Below, piece after piece: positions 6,849 through 12,100 of a stretch of DNA of 12,100 bases; within the stretch, counting starts at the first letter, position 1, and the number at the start of each line of letters is the position of its first letter. The DNA comes from Bacilli bacterium (GTDB taxonomy: Bacteria > Bacillota_I > Bacilli_A > RF39 > UBA660). Where the stretch lies: positions 1 through 12,100 of the forward strand of contig JAAWDB010000104.1 of NCBI GenBank assembly GCA_022793555.1. The letters are read 5' to 3'. The notes beneath the pieces were generated by a model. It ran no database searches, was not told where the DNA came from, and saw only the letters and a program-made list of their open reading frames with translations. The position numbers and the translations under genes are program-made.

Positions 6849-8372
6849 ATGAAAGAGAAGTTTAGTATTTTTACAGCAATTGCTTATACATCAGCGAAAC
6901 CACACATTGGAAATACTTATGAAATAGTTCTTGCTGATGCGATTGCGCGGTTTAAACGTTTGAAGGGTTATGATGTTTATTTTCAGACAGGTACTGATGA
7001 ACATGGGGAGAAGATTGCCCAGAAAGCCTTGGAAAAAGGAGTAACACCACAGGAATATTGTGATAATATTTCCCGGGAAATACAGAATATTTGGGATATC
7101 ATGAATACGTCGTATGATCGTTTTGTAAGAACAACGGATAAAAATCATGAGCGTGTTGTTGGCCGTATTTTTGAAAAGTTATATGAACAAGGTGATATTT
7201 ATCTTGGTAAATATGAAGGTCTTTATTGTGTTCCTTGTGAATCGTTTTTTACGGAAAGTCAATTAGTGGATGGAAAATGTCCAGATTGTGGTCGTGATGT
7301 GGTTCAGAAGAGTGAGGAAGCTTATTTCTTTAAAATGTCAAAGTATCAAAAACAATTGGAGGATTATTTGGACATCCACCCAGATTTTATAGAGCCTGAG
7401 TCACGTAAAAACGAAATGGTAAATAATTTTATAAAACCTGGTTTGCAAGATTTGTGTGTATCAAGAACTTCTTTTGATTGGGGTATAAAAGTACCGATGA
7501 ATGAACGTCATGTAGTCTATGTATGGCTTGATGCGTTAACTAATTATATTACCAATATTGGATATGATGTTGATCATCAAACGGAAGAGTTTAAGAAGAT
7601 TTGGCCTGCTGATTTACATTTGGTTGGAAAAGATATTATTCGTTTTCATATGATCTATTGGCCAATTTTCTTAATGGCTTTAGGTTTACCTCTTCCCAAG
7701 AAGATTTTTGGTCATCCTTTTCTTTTAATGGCAAATGATAAGATGAGTAAAAGTAAAGGAAATGTTATGTATGCTGATGATTTAGTAGCAACTTATGGTG
7801 TAGATGCAATTCGTTATTATGTTCTGCATGAAATTCCTTATGGTCATGATGGTAATATTACTGATGAGTTAATTATTGAGCGAATAAATTCTGATTTAGC
7901 AAATGTTTTAGGAAATCTGGTAAATCGAACGATTTCGATGGCACAAAAATATTTTGATGGATTGGTAACTAATCAAAATGTGAATGATAGTTATGATGAG
8001 GAACTTGTATCTTGTATGAATTCAATAGATGCGCGAATTACAGCTCGGATGGATGAACTTGAAATTGGCAAAGCAATTGATGAGATTTTTGATCTTTTAC
8101 GTCGAAGTAATAAGTATATTGATGAAACAATGCCTTGGAGTTTAGCTAAGGATGAGAGTAAGAAAGCGAGATTAGAAACTGTTTTATATCATTTATTAGA
8201 AGCTATACGTATTTCAGCTATTTATTTAAGTCCGTTCTTACCAGATACTAGTGCAGAGATTATTCGTCAAATTAATCAAAATTGCGAAACAAAAGTTTTT
8301 GAAAATAATTTGACTTATGAAGTGATAGAACCTAGAATATTATTTCAAAGAATTGATGTTAAAAAGGGTTAA
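6849..8372 (+). CDS. metG: Methionyl-tRNA synthetase
   Basis: A 507-residue class I synthetase that charges tRNA-Met using ATP. The HIGH-type signature is H19-I-G-N (PHIGNTYE), then TGTDEHGEKIAQKA, and the KMSKS loop is KMSKSKGN (298-305). A four-cysteine zinc knuckle is present in the connective domain: C127-x2-C130 and C144-x2-C147. The C-terminal anticodon-binding helical domain is present (RSNKYIDETMPWSLAKD). The protein ends soon after EPRILFQRI, so the extra tRNA-binding (Trbp111-like) domain of the 664-residue Bacillus MetS is missing. The ATG at 6849 follows a perfect AAGGAGG (6834-6840) that overlaps the SDR stop, with eight bases between. The upstream in-frame ATG at 6813 lies inside the SDR gene and has no such site. 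Likely controlled by the T-box upstream of the SDR. A standalone C-terminal domain may be encoded elsewhere. Confidence 0.97.
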   Translation: MKEKFSIFTAIAYTSAKPHIGNTYEIVLADAIARFKRLKGYDVYFQTGTDEHGEKIAQKALEKGVTPQEYCDNISREIQNIWDIMNTSYDRFVRTTDKNHERVVGRIFEKLYEQGDIYLGKYEGLYCVPCESFFTESQLVDGKCPDCGRDVVQKSEEAYFFKMSKYQKQLEDYLDIHPDFIEPESRKNEMVNNFIKPGLQDLCVSRTSFDWGIKVPMNERHVVYVWLDALTNYITNIGYDVDHQTEEFKKIWPADLHLVGKDIIRFHMIYWPIFLMALGLPLPKKIFGHPFLLMANDKMSKSKGNVMYADDLVATYGVDAIRYYVLHEIPYGHDGNITDELIIERINSDLANVLGNLVNRTISMAQKYFDGLVTNQNVNDSYDEELVSCMNSIDARITARMDELEIGKAIDEIFDLLRRSNKYIDETMPWSLAKDESKKARLETVLYHLLEAIRISAIYLSPFLPDTSAEIIRQINQNCETKVFENNLTYEVIEPRILFQRIDVKKG

Positions 8373-8384
8373 GAAAGGAAAAAA

Positions 8385-8687
8385 ATGATGAAATTAAGTT
8401 TAAAAAAAGTGGCGATTGGAGCGACTATTACAGGAATATCTGTAATTGCTGTTCGTAAAATGTTTCACGTGGAACGTTCGAAAGGAATTAGTGATATAAA
8501 AGAACCGAGCAATAATTATCGTTTTGCTCATCAGTATCCTGAACCTGGCCAAAGCATGAAATCAACAAGTTTGGGTATGGTTTCTTCACCTATGCGTCGT
8601 TTAGGAGAAGAACATTTTGTAAATGAAGAACAAGGTAAGTCTAGAACATTATCGAAAAATTTTAAATTTCCTGATAGCGAGGTATAA
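8385..8687 (+). CDS. Hypothetical small protein with N-terminal hydrophobic segment; carries a parS-like site
   Basis: A 100-residue protein I do not recognise. It begins with a short basic stretch (MMKLSLKK) and a modest hydrophobic segment (residues about 9-23, VAIGATITGISVIAV) that could be a membrane anchor. The rest is polar and rich in K, S, E and P, with no visible domain or cysteines. Two adjacent ATGs (8385 and 8388) are possible starts behind AAAGGA (8375-8379); I give the longer form. It lies 12 bases after metG and 3 before tatD and uses AT-rich codons like its neighbours, so it is probably translated as part of this operon. The stretch encoding MFHVER is the parS-like element at 8461-8476, so conservation of this DNA may reflect chromosome segregation as well as protein function. 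No homology-based function can be given. Confidence 0.7.
   Translation: MMKLSLKKVAIGATITGISVIAVRKMFHVERSKGISDIKEPSNNYRFAHQYPEPGQSMKSTSLGMVSSPMRRLGEEHFVNEEQGKSRTLSKNFKFPDSEV
8461..8476. other. parS: parS-like Spo0J/ParB binding site
   Basis: The bottom strand reads CGTTCCACGTGAAACA. The Bacillus parS consensus is TGTTNCACGTGAAACA, so every fixed base matches except the first (C for T). The palindromic core TTCCACGTGAAA/TTTCACGTGGAA is intact. Spo0J (ParB) loads here and spreads, guiding SMC and origin segregation. The site is inside a coding region, which is common for parS, and the MFHVE reading is typical of genes that overlap one. The surrounding genes are origin-proximal in Bacillus, as expected. 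I found no second CACGTG core in the window. Confidence 0.8.
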
Positions 8688-8690
8688 AGT

Positions 8691-9455
8691 ATGAATTTAT
8701 GGGATACTCATTGTCATCTATATAAGGAGTATTATCCAGTGCTTTCAGAAGAAATTCAGGAAGCTAAAAATGTTGGTGTAACTCATTATATTGTAAGTGG
8801 ATGTGATTCTAAAAGTAATCAAGAAGTGTTGTCTTTGATTTCTAAACATTCATCTTGTTTTGGAGTTATTGGAATTCATCCTGAAGAAGCTCTCAATTAC
8901 ACGATGCAAGATTTAACTTTTTTAGAAGAGCATCTAAAAGATAAACGAATTATTGGAATAGGGGAAATTGGTTTAGATTACCATTATACAAACGAAAATA
9001 AAGAAGAACAAAAAAAGTTATTTCAACGACAATTAGAGTATGCAGAAAAATATCATTTGCCAGTAGTTATTCATTCAAGAGAAGCTACACAAGATACTAT
9101 TGATATTTTAAAAAATTACCAAGTAAAGGGTGTTATTCATTCTTTTTCTGGAAGTGCAGAAACAGCAGAAATTTATATTAAAATGGGTTTTAAGCTGGGA
9201 ATTAATGGCGTTGTAACCTTCAAAAATAGCAAATTAAAAGAAATTTTACCAATTATAAAAGATCATATTGTATTAGAAACGGATAGTCCTTTTTTAACCC
9301 CTCATCCTTATCGAGGAACGCAAAATAGTCCAAAATATATTCGTAATATTGCAGAATTTATTGTTCAAGAATTACAAATTTCGATTACAGAACTTGAAGA
9401 AATTACCAATCGAAATATTTATTCCATTTTTGACAAAATTACGGACCTATGCTAG
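8691..9455 (+). CDS. tatD: TatD-family metal-dependent DNase (YabD type)
   Basis: A 254-residue TIM-barrel hydrolase of the TatD family, Mg2+/metal-dependent, with 3'-5' exonuclease or AP-endonuclease activity reported for family members. The metal ligands are visible in order: H7 and H9 (DTHCHL), E92 (GEIGLDYH), H128 (VVIHSRE), H150 (VIHSFSG) and D198 (ETDSPFLTPHPYRG). Its length is normal for the family. The ribosome binding site GAGGT overlaps the end of the preceding small gene, and the gap is three bases, so translation is coupled. In B. subtilis yabD likewise follows metS. The stop codon at 9453-9455 is part of the -10 box of the next promoter. Confidence 0.95.
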   Translation: MNLWDTHCHLYKEYYPVLSEEIQEAKNVGVTHYIVSGCDSKSNQEVLSLISKHSSCFGVIGIHPEEALNYTMQDLTFLEEHLKDKRIIGIGEIGLDYHYTNENKEEQKKLFQRQLEYAEKYHLPVVIHSREATQDTIDILKNYQVKGVIHSFSGSAETAEIYIKMGFKLGINGVVTFKNSKLKEILPIIKDHIVLETDSPFLTPHPYRGTQNSPKYIRNIAEFIVQELQISITELEEITNRNIYSIFDKITDLC

Positions 9456-9458
9456 AAT
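9430..9458 (+). promoter_or_regulatory. Strong sigma-A promoter of the 3D-protein/rsmA unit
   Basis: A perfect -35 TTGACA (9430-9435), a 17-base spacer, an extended -10 TG at 9450-9451 and TAGAAT (9453-9458). The -35 and spacer are inside the tatD coding end, and the TAG stop is the first half of the -10. The predicted start, near 9465, leaves a short leader holding the ribosome binding site GAGGTGA (9472-9478). Confidence 0.87.
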
Positions 9459-9483
9459 ACTTTTATGATCTGAGGTGAACATT

Positions 9484-10026
9484 TTGGGAACTGTAAGTCA
9501 TAAAATTTCACAAATTATACGTCTTGTTACGGTAATTGGTGTCATTTTTGTTGCTAAGTCAAGTACTAATTTAATTGAAACAAAGCTTGAAAATAATACA
9601 ACGAATCGAGCAATTGATTTGTCGACAATGGCTTTAAAGCTAGAAGAAGATATAAAAAATGATTTATATAGTGCTAAGGATACTTACACTGGAGATTTAA
9701 CTGGATATGGAGCTAATTGTCCATTATGTGGTGGAACATTGGCATGTAAACCTAGTTACTATATTAAAGATGGTACGGATATATATCCTGATGCTGTTTA
9801 CGGAAATGTTCGAATTGTTGCTTCAAGTCGTAATTTACCTTGTGGAACGATCGTTCGTTTTAATCACGCAAAGCTATCAAGCGAACCAATTATTGCTATT
9901 GTTCTTGATCGCGGAGTTCTTGGTAGTGATTTGGATTTATTATCACCAAGTGAAGAGTTTGCACTTCAAAACGTAGGTAGAAAATCGATTACTTATGATG
10001 TTTTAAGACAAGGTTGGGGATCCTAA
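9484..10026 (+). CDS. Membrane-anchored 3D-domain (double-psi beta-barrel) cell-wall protein
   Basis: A 180-residue protein from a TTG start, chosen because GAGGTGA (9472-9478) lies five bases upstream. A GTG at 9475 in the same frame sits inside that site and lacks one of its own. Residues about 11-24 (IIRLVTVIGVIFVA) form a signal-anchor, followed by a ~45-residue linker and then a 3D domain. The domain has TGYGANCPLCGG, an NVRIVASSRNLPCGTIVRF strand and the name-giving aspartates D142, D149 and D151 (VLDRGVLGSDLDLL). 3D domains (YabE/YocH, MltA-like fold) are associated with peptidoglycan cleavage outside the membrane. Four cysteines (C79, C82, C88, C120) could form disulfides. The gene occupies the yabE position (tatD-x-rsmA) but lacks YabE's DUF348 and G5 domains. 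rnmV, found before ksgA in Bacillus, is absent. Confidence 0.82.
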   Translation: MGTVSHKISQIIRLVTVIGVIFVAKSSTNLIETKLENNTTNRAIDLSTMALKLEEDIKNDLYSAKDTYTGDLTGYGANCPLCGGTLACKPSYYIKDGTDIYPDAVYGNVRIVASSRNLPCGTIVRFNHAKLSSEPIIAIVLDRGVLGSDLDLLSPSEEFALQNVGRKSITYDVLRQGWGS

Positions 10027-10081
10027 TCTTGTTTTTTTTAATAATTTTTGATATGTTCAAGAAAAGAAGAGATGTGATTTT

Positions 10082-10852
10082 ATGGAGCGTATTCCCGCCA
10101 AAAAAAGTTTAGGGCAGAATTTTCTAAAAGATGAAACTGTACTTCAAAAAATTGCTGGTGTAATTTCTGTAAAAGATGAGGATATGATTTTAGAAATAGG
10201 TCCTGGAAAAGGAGCTCTTACGAAATATCTAGTAAAAAAGGGATGTTTGTATGTAGCTTATGAAATTGATGAACGTATGAAATCTGTTTTATCTTCTTAT
10301 ACAGATAAAATTTTTTGGAAAGATTTTCTGAAAAGTGATATCAATCAGGATTTATCGTCTTATACCTATGAATCCTTTTATGTAGTTGCTAATATTCCTT
10401 ATTATATTACTACACCAATTATTGAACATCTTATTCAGTCAAATATTAAGATTTCAGAAATGGTTTTGTTGGTTCAGAAAGAAGTTGCTGATCGCTTTTG
10501 TGCCAAACCTCACACAAAAGATTATGGTTATTTTACGGTGTTTTTAAATTATTATTTTGAAGTATCTAAGGAATTTGATGTTTCAAGACATTGTTTTGAT
10601 CCAGTTCCTAAGGTAGATAGTTCAGTGGTTCATTTTAAAAGTAAAGAAAAAGTTGATGTTGATACCAAATTATATTTTAAATTTTTAAAACAGTGTTTTG
10701 CCAATAAACGAAAAACATTAAAAAATAACTTAAAAAATTATGATTGGTCTTTAATGCTCGTTATTTTAGAAAAGCATGGATATAAAGAAACGGTTCGAGC
10801 AGAAGAGATTAATGAAAATGTGTTTTTAGAACTTTATTATCAAACGGTATAA
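10082..10852 (+). CDS. rsmA: 16S rRNA dimethyladenosine transferase RsmA (KsgA)
   Basis: A 256-residue SAM-dependent methyltransferase that dimethylates two adjacent adenines (A1518 and A1519, E. coli numbering) in helix 45 of 16S rRNA during late 30S assembly. Motifs: the N-terminal KKSLGQNFLKD, SAM loop EIGPGKGALT (38-47), YEID (acidic residue of motif II), catalytic NIPYYIT (N104-Y107 core) and the C-terminal FANKRKTLKNNL rRNA-contact region. The ATG at 10082 has a weak purine-rich upstream region (AAGAAGAGATGTGA). It is transcribed probably from the promoter at 9430 through the 3D gene. A weak TTGTTT/TATGTT pair at 10029/10052, with an extended -10 TG, could add local transcription. The coding end forms part of a terminator stem. 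Confidence 0.97.
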   Translation: MERIPAKKSLGQNFLKDETVLQKIAGVISVKDEDMILEIGPGKGALTKYLVKKGCLYVAYEIDERMKSVLSSYTDKIFWKDFLKSDINQDLSSYTYESFYVVANIPYYITTPIIEHLIQSNIKISEMVLLVQKEVADRFCAKPHTKDYGYFTVFLNYYFEVSKEFDVSRHCFDPVPKVDSSVVHFKSKEKVDVDTKLYFKFLKQCFANKRKTLKNNLKNYDWSLMLVILEKHGYKETVRAEEINENVFLELYYQTV

Positions 10853-10866
10853 AGTTCTTTTTTTTT
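10828..10866 (+). terminator. Intrinsic terminator overlapping the rsmA 3' end
   Basis: AGAACTTTAT (10828-10837) and ATAAAGTTCT (10849-10858) are exact reverse complements (10 bp) around an 11-base loop, followed by an unbroken T run to 10866. The 5' arm encodes the last residues of RsmA, and the TAA stop (10850-10852) lies in the 3' arm. It separates the housekeeping unit from yabG. Confidence 0.85.
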
Positions 10867-10897
10867 ATTTTACACATAGATTATATTGGTGAAGCCT

Positions 10898-11677
10898 ATG
10901 GAAATAAAAAAGGGTGATTTTGTCACTCGAAATAGTTATCAGAATGATACGATTTTTAAAGTTGTAAATATTAAGGGAGATATGTGTTATTTAAAGGGTG
11001 TTGATGTTCGTTTATATGCCGATAGTAATATTGAAGATTTAGTTTTAACTGATGCCGAAGAAAAAGTGGAGGATGTTGTCAGCGATATACAAATTGGTGA
11101 AGAGAATATGATGCGAGGAGAATTTTTTTATTTGCCTGGTAAGATTTTGCATATTGATGGAGATAGTGAATATTTGGAACGTTGTTTAAAATTTTATCGT
11201 AAGAATAATGTGTTTGCAGTTGGTAAAAAAATTAGTGAAAGTGAAATTGCATCAAAAATTCATTTGTTACTATTAGAGTATCAACCAGATATTGTTATTA
11301 TTACTGGTCATGATGCTTATTATAAGAAAAAAGGCGATATTCACAATATTCGTAATTATAAAAATACCGAAAATTTTGTGAAAGCAGTAAAAGAAGCAAG
11401 ACGATTTGAAAAAAGTCATGAAAAGCTAGTTATTATCGCAGGTGCTTGTCAAAGCAATTATGAGGAATTAATTAAGGCAGGAGCTAATTTTGCCTCTAGT
11501 CCTAAACGGGTAAATATTCATGCTTTGGATCCAGCGATTATTGCTTCAACGATTGCTATGAGTGAACGAAACAAGGCAATTGATTTAGTTGGTCTTCTTG
11601 ATAAAACAAAATACGGTAAGGATGGTATGGGAGGACTTATGTGCAATGGTCTAATGTATGTGGGCTATCCAAGATGA
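10898..11677 (+). CDS. yabG: Sporulation-specific cysteine protease YabG
   Basis: A 259-residue YabG (290 in B. subtilis), the spore-coat/cortex processing protease made late in the mother cell. The start MEIKKGDFVTRNSYQ aligns with the Bacillus start. GGTGA (10888-10892) lies five bases before this ATG, so the TTG/GTG codons just upstream are not used. Conserved blocks: MPGKVLH-like LPGKILHIDGDSEYL, the YQPDIVIITGHDAYYKKKG stretch with H138, GACQS with C184 (the candidate catalytic cysteine), and AGANFASSPKRVNIHALDP. The segment between the N-terminal domain and the core is shorter than in Bacillus, which accounts for most of the length difference. The rsmA terminator upstream isolates it, consistent with separate sporulation control, but I see no convincing sigma-K promoter. 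veg follows after 11 bases. Confidence 0.93.
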   Translation: MEIKKGDFVTRNSYQNDTIFKVVNIKGDMCYLKGVDVRLYADSNIEDLVLTDAEEKVEDVVSDIQIGEENMMRGEFFYLPGKILHIDGDSEYLERCLKFYRKNNVFAVGKKISESEIASKIHLLLLEYQPDIVIITGHDAYYKKKGDIHNIRNYKNTENFVKAVKEARRFEKSHEKLVIIAGACQSNYEELIKAGANFASSPKRVNIHALDPAIIASTIAMSERNKAIDLVGLLDKTKYGKDGMGGLMCNGLMYVGYPR

Positions 11678-11688
11678 AAGGGGAAAAC

Positions 11689-11901
11689 ATGAATATAGAG
11701 ATTATAAAAAATGAGATGCAAAAACACGTTAATGAAAGTGTTGAAGTGTCTGTTTTTGGTCTTCGAAATAAAAAGGAGTATTTTATCGGTACGATATCTA
11801 AAATGTATCCTTATATTTTTACCGTGCGAGTGAATGGCGTGGAGAAAAGTTTTAATTATGCAGATATCATTACTGGTGAAGTTCAAGTAAAGTACTTGTA
11901 A
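11689..11901 (+). CDS. veg: Veg family protein
   Basis: A 70-residue protein of the Veg (DUF1021) family. It matches the Bacillus Veg pattern: a GTISKMYPYIFTVRV stretch (Bacillus GILAETYPSVFVIQL) followed by SFNYADIITGEV (Bacillus SYSYADILTETV). In B. subtilis Veg (86 residues) promotes biofilm matrix gene expression by interfering with SinR; whether that holds here is unknown. The start at 11689 follows AAAGGGG (11678-11684). The frame is open back to 11641, but that would overlap yabG without a ribosome binding site. It lies directly after yabG, as in Bacillus, but no strong own promoter (the Bacillus Pveg) is evident, so it may depend on yabG transcription or on a signal inside yabG. The sspF, ispE and purR genes that follow veg in Bacillus are missing. 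Confidence 0.88.
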   Translation: MNIEIIKNEMQKHVNESVEVSVFGLRNKKEYFIGTISKMYPYIFTVRVNGVEKSFNYADIITGEVQVKYL

Positions 11902-11907
11902 AAAATA

Positions 11908-11936
11908 TTGATTTCGTATATTATCTGCTATATGAT
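11908..11936 (+). promoter_or_regulatory. Sigma-A-type promoter of spoVG
   Basis: TTGATT (11908-11913) and TATGAT (11931-11936) with a 17-base spacer, in the 75-base gap after veg. The predicted start, near 11943, leaves a leader of about 34 bases with AAGGAG (11963-11968) eight bases from the spoVG ATG. No sigma-H type AGGA/GAAT pair, as used for B. subtilis spoVG, was seen in this gap. Confidence 0.65.
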
Positions 11937-11976
11937 ATAAGTAAGTTTGATTAAAACTTTAGAAGGAGTGTAAACA

Positions 11977-12100
11977 ATGGAAATTACATCTGTAAGCGTT
12001 CGCAAAATAGAAAAAGAAGGCTCAAAAATGAAAGGAATCGCATCTGTTTTAATCGATGATTCTTTTGCTATTCATGATATTCGTATTATTGAAGGAGATA
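11977..12100 (+). CDS. spoVG: SpoVG, RNA-binding regulator (5' part only, cut by window end)
   Basis: The first 41 residues of SpoVG are visible: [15 protein letters not shown], then [25 protein letters not shown]. This matches the Bacillus N-terminus ([34 protein letters not shown]) with a two-residue-longer first loop. The intact family protein is about 85-100 residues, so a little over half lies beyond the edge. SpoVG is a conserved small RNA/DNA-binding protein that affects septation in sporulation and, in other Bacilli and Listeria, virulence and metabolism. The start is supported by AAGGAG eight bases upstream. It follows veg directly, whereas in Bacillus several genes intervene. Confidence 0.92.
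   Translation, partial: MEITSVSVRKIEKEGSKMKGIASVLIDDSFAIHDIRIIEGD

Noticed and set aside
9707..9976. A second plus-strand frame of 89 codons inside the 3D-domain gene.
   Set aside because: It overlaps the conserved 3D domain in another frame and has no family features.
10029..10057. A possible promoter for rsmA (TTGTTT, 17 bases, TATGTT, with an upstream TG).
   Set aside because: It matches the consensus at only 3 and 4 of 6 positions; the upstream promoter at 9430 already explains rsmA expression.
10875..10883. CATAGATTA, a perfect match to the sigma-K -10 pattern CATAnnnTA, just before yabG.
   Set aside because: There is no AC -35 element at 16-17 bases upstream, and the implied start (about 10889) would fall within the yabG ribosome binding site. 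Such a short motif is common by chance in AT-rich DNA.
11580..11607. TTGATT...TAAAAC inside yabG as a promoter for veg.
   Set aside because: The -10 match is poor, it is about 80 bases from veg, and this AT-rich sequence yields many such pairs.
1..12100. CRISPR arrays, insertion sequences, toxin-antitoxin pairs, phage genes, tRNA/rRNA genes and DnaA-box clusters.
   Set aside because: None seen on either strand; apart from one small unrecognised gene, the window is made of known housekeeping and sporulation genes.

Overview
The window is a dense, strongly AT-rich, all-plus-strand housekeeping segment from an endospore-lineage Bacillota (class Bacilli). The evidence is the run of Bacillus-type genes (ricT, trmN6/yabB, pth, mfd, spoVT, metG, tatD, rsmA, yabG, veg, spoVG), several of them sporulation-specific. 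UGA is used as a stop (ricT, trmN6, yabG) and tryptophan is UGG, so this is not a Mycoplasma-type code. The very low GC, short intergenic gaps and missing linker genes suggest a compact-genome Bacilli near Erysipelotrichia or the uncultured gut lineages. That placement is an inference, not a determination.

Layout. (1) 2-5286: ricT, trmN6, pth and mfd overlap or sit within 8 bases of each other and look like one transcription unit for RNA/biofilm control, tRNA modification, peptidyl-tRNA recycling and transcription-coupled repair. (2) 5287-5869: spoVT, with a TTG start, a weak sigma-G-like promoter and a hairpin that can cover its ribosome binding site. (3) 5856-6085: a clear sigma-A promoter over the spoVT stop, then a complete T-box leader whose best specifier is AUG (methionine), with an antiterminator and terminator. 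(4) 6101-9455: a FabG-like short-chain dehydrogenase, methionyl-tRNA synthetase, an unrecognised 100-residue protein and the TatD nuclease, in series behind the T-box. (5) 9430-10866: a strong promoter over the tatD stop, a membrane-anchored 3D-domain protein (the position of yabE in Bacillus) and rsmA, closed by an intrinsic terminator whose stem lies partly in the rsmA coding end. (6) 10898-11901: the spore protease gene yabG and veg. (7) 11908-12100: a promoter and the 5' part of spoVG, cut by the window edge.

The gene order joins two blocks that are separate in Bacillus subtilis: the yaaT-yabB/metS-yabD-yabE-ksgA-yabG-veg-spoVG region and the pth-mfd-spoVT region. Several linker genes are absent between them.

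I see no CRISPR array, transposon, phage or toxin-antitoxin material, and no clearly new multi-gene system. The best hidden signal is a near-perfect parS (Spo0J/ParB binding) site at 8461-8476, inside the unrecognised small gene. It fits an origin-proximal location. The next most interesting points are the dehydrogenase placed between a methionine-type T-box and metG, and the spoVT leader hairpin.
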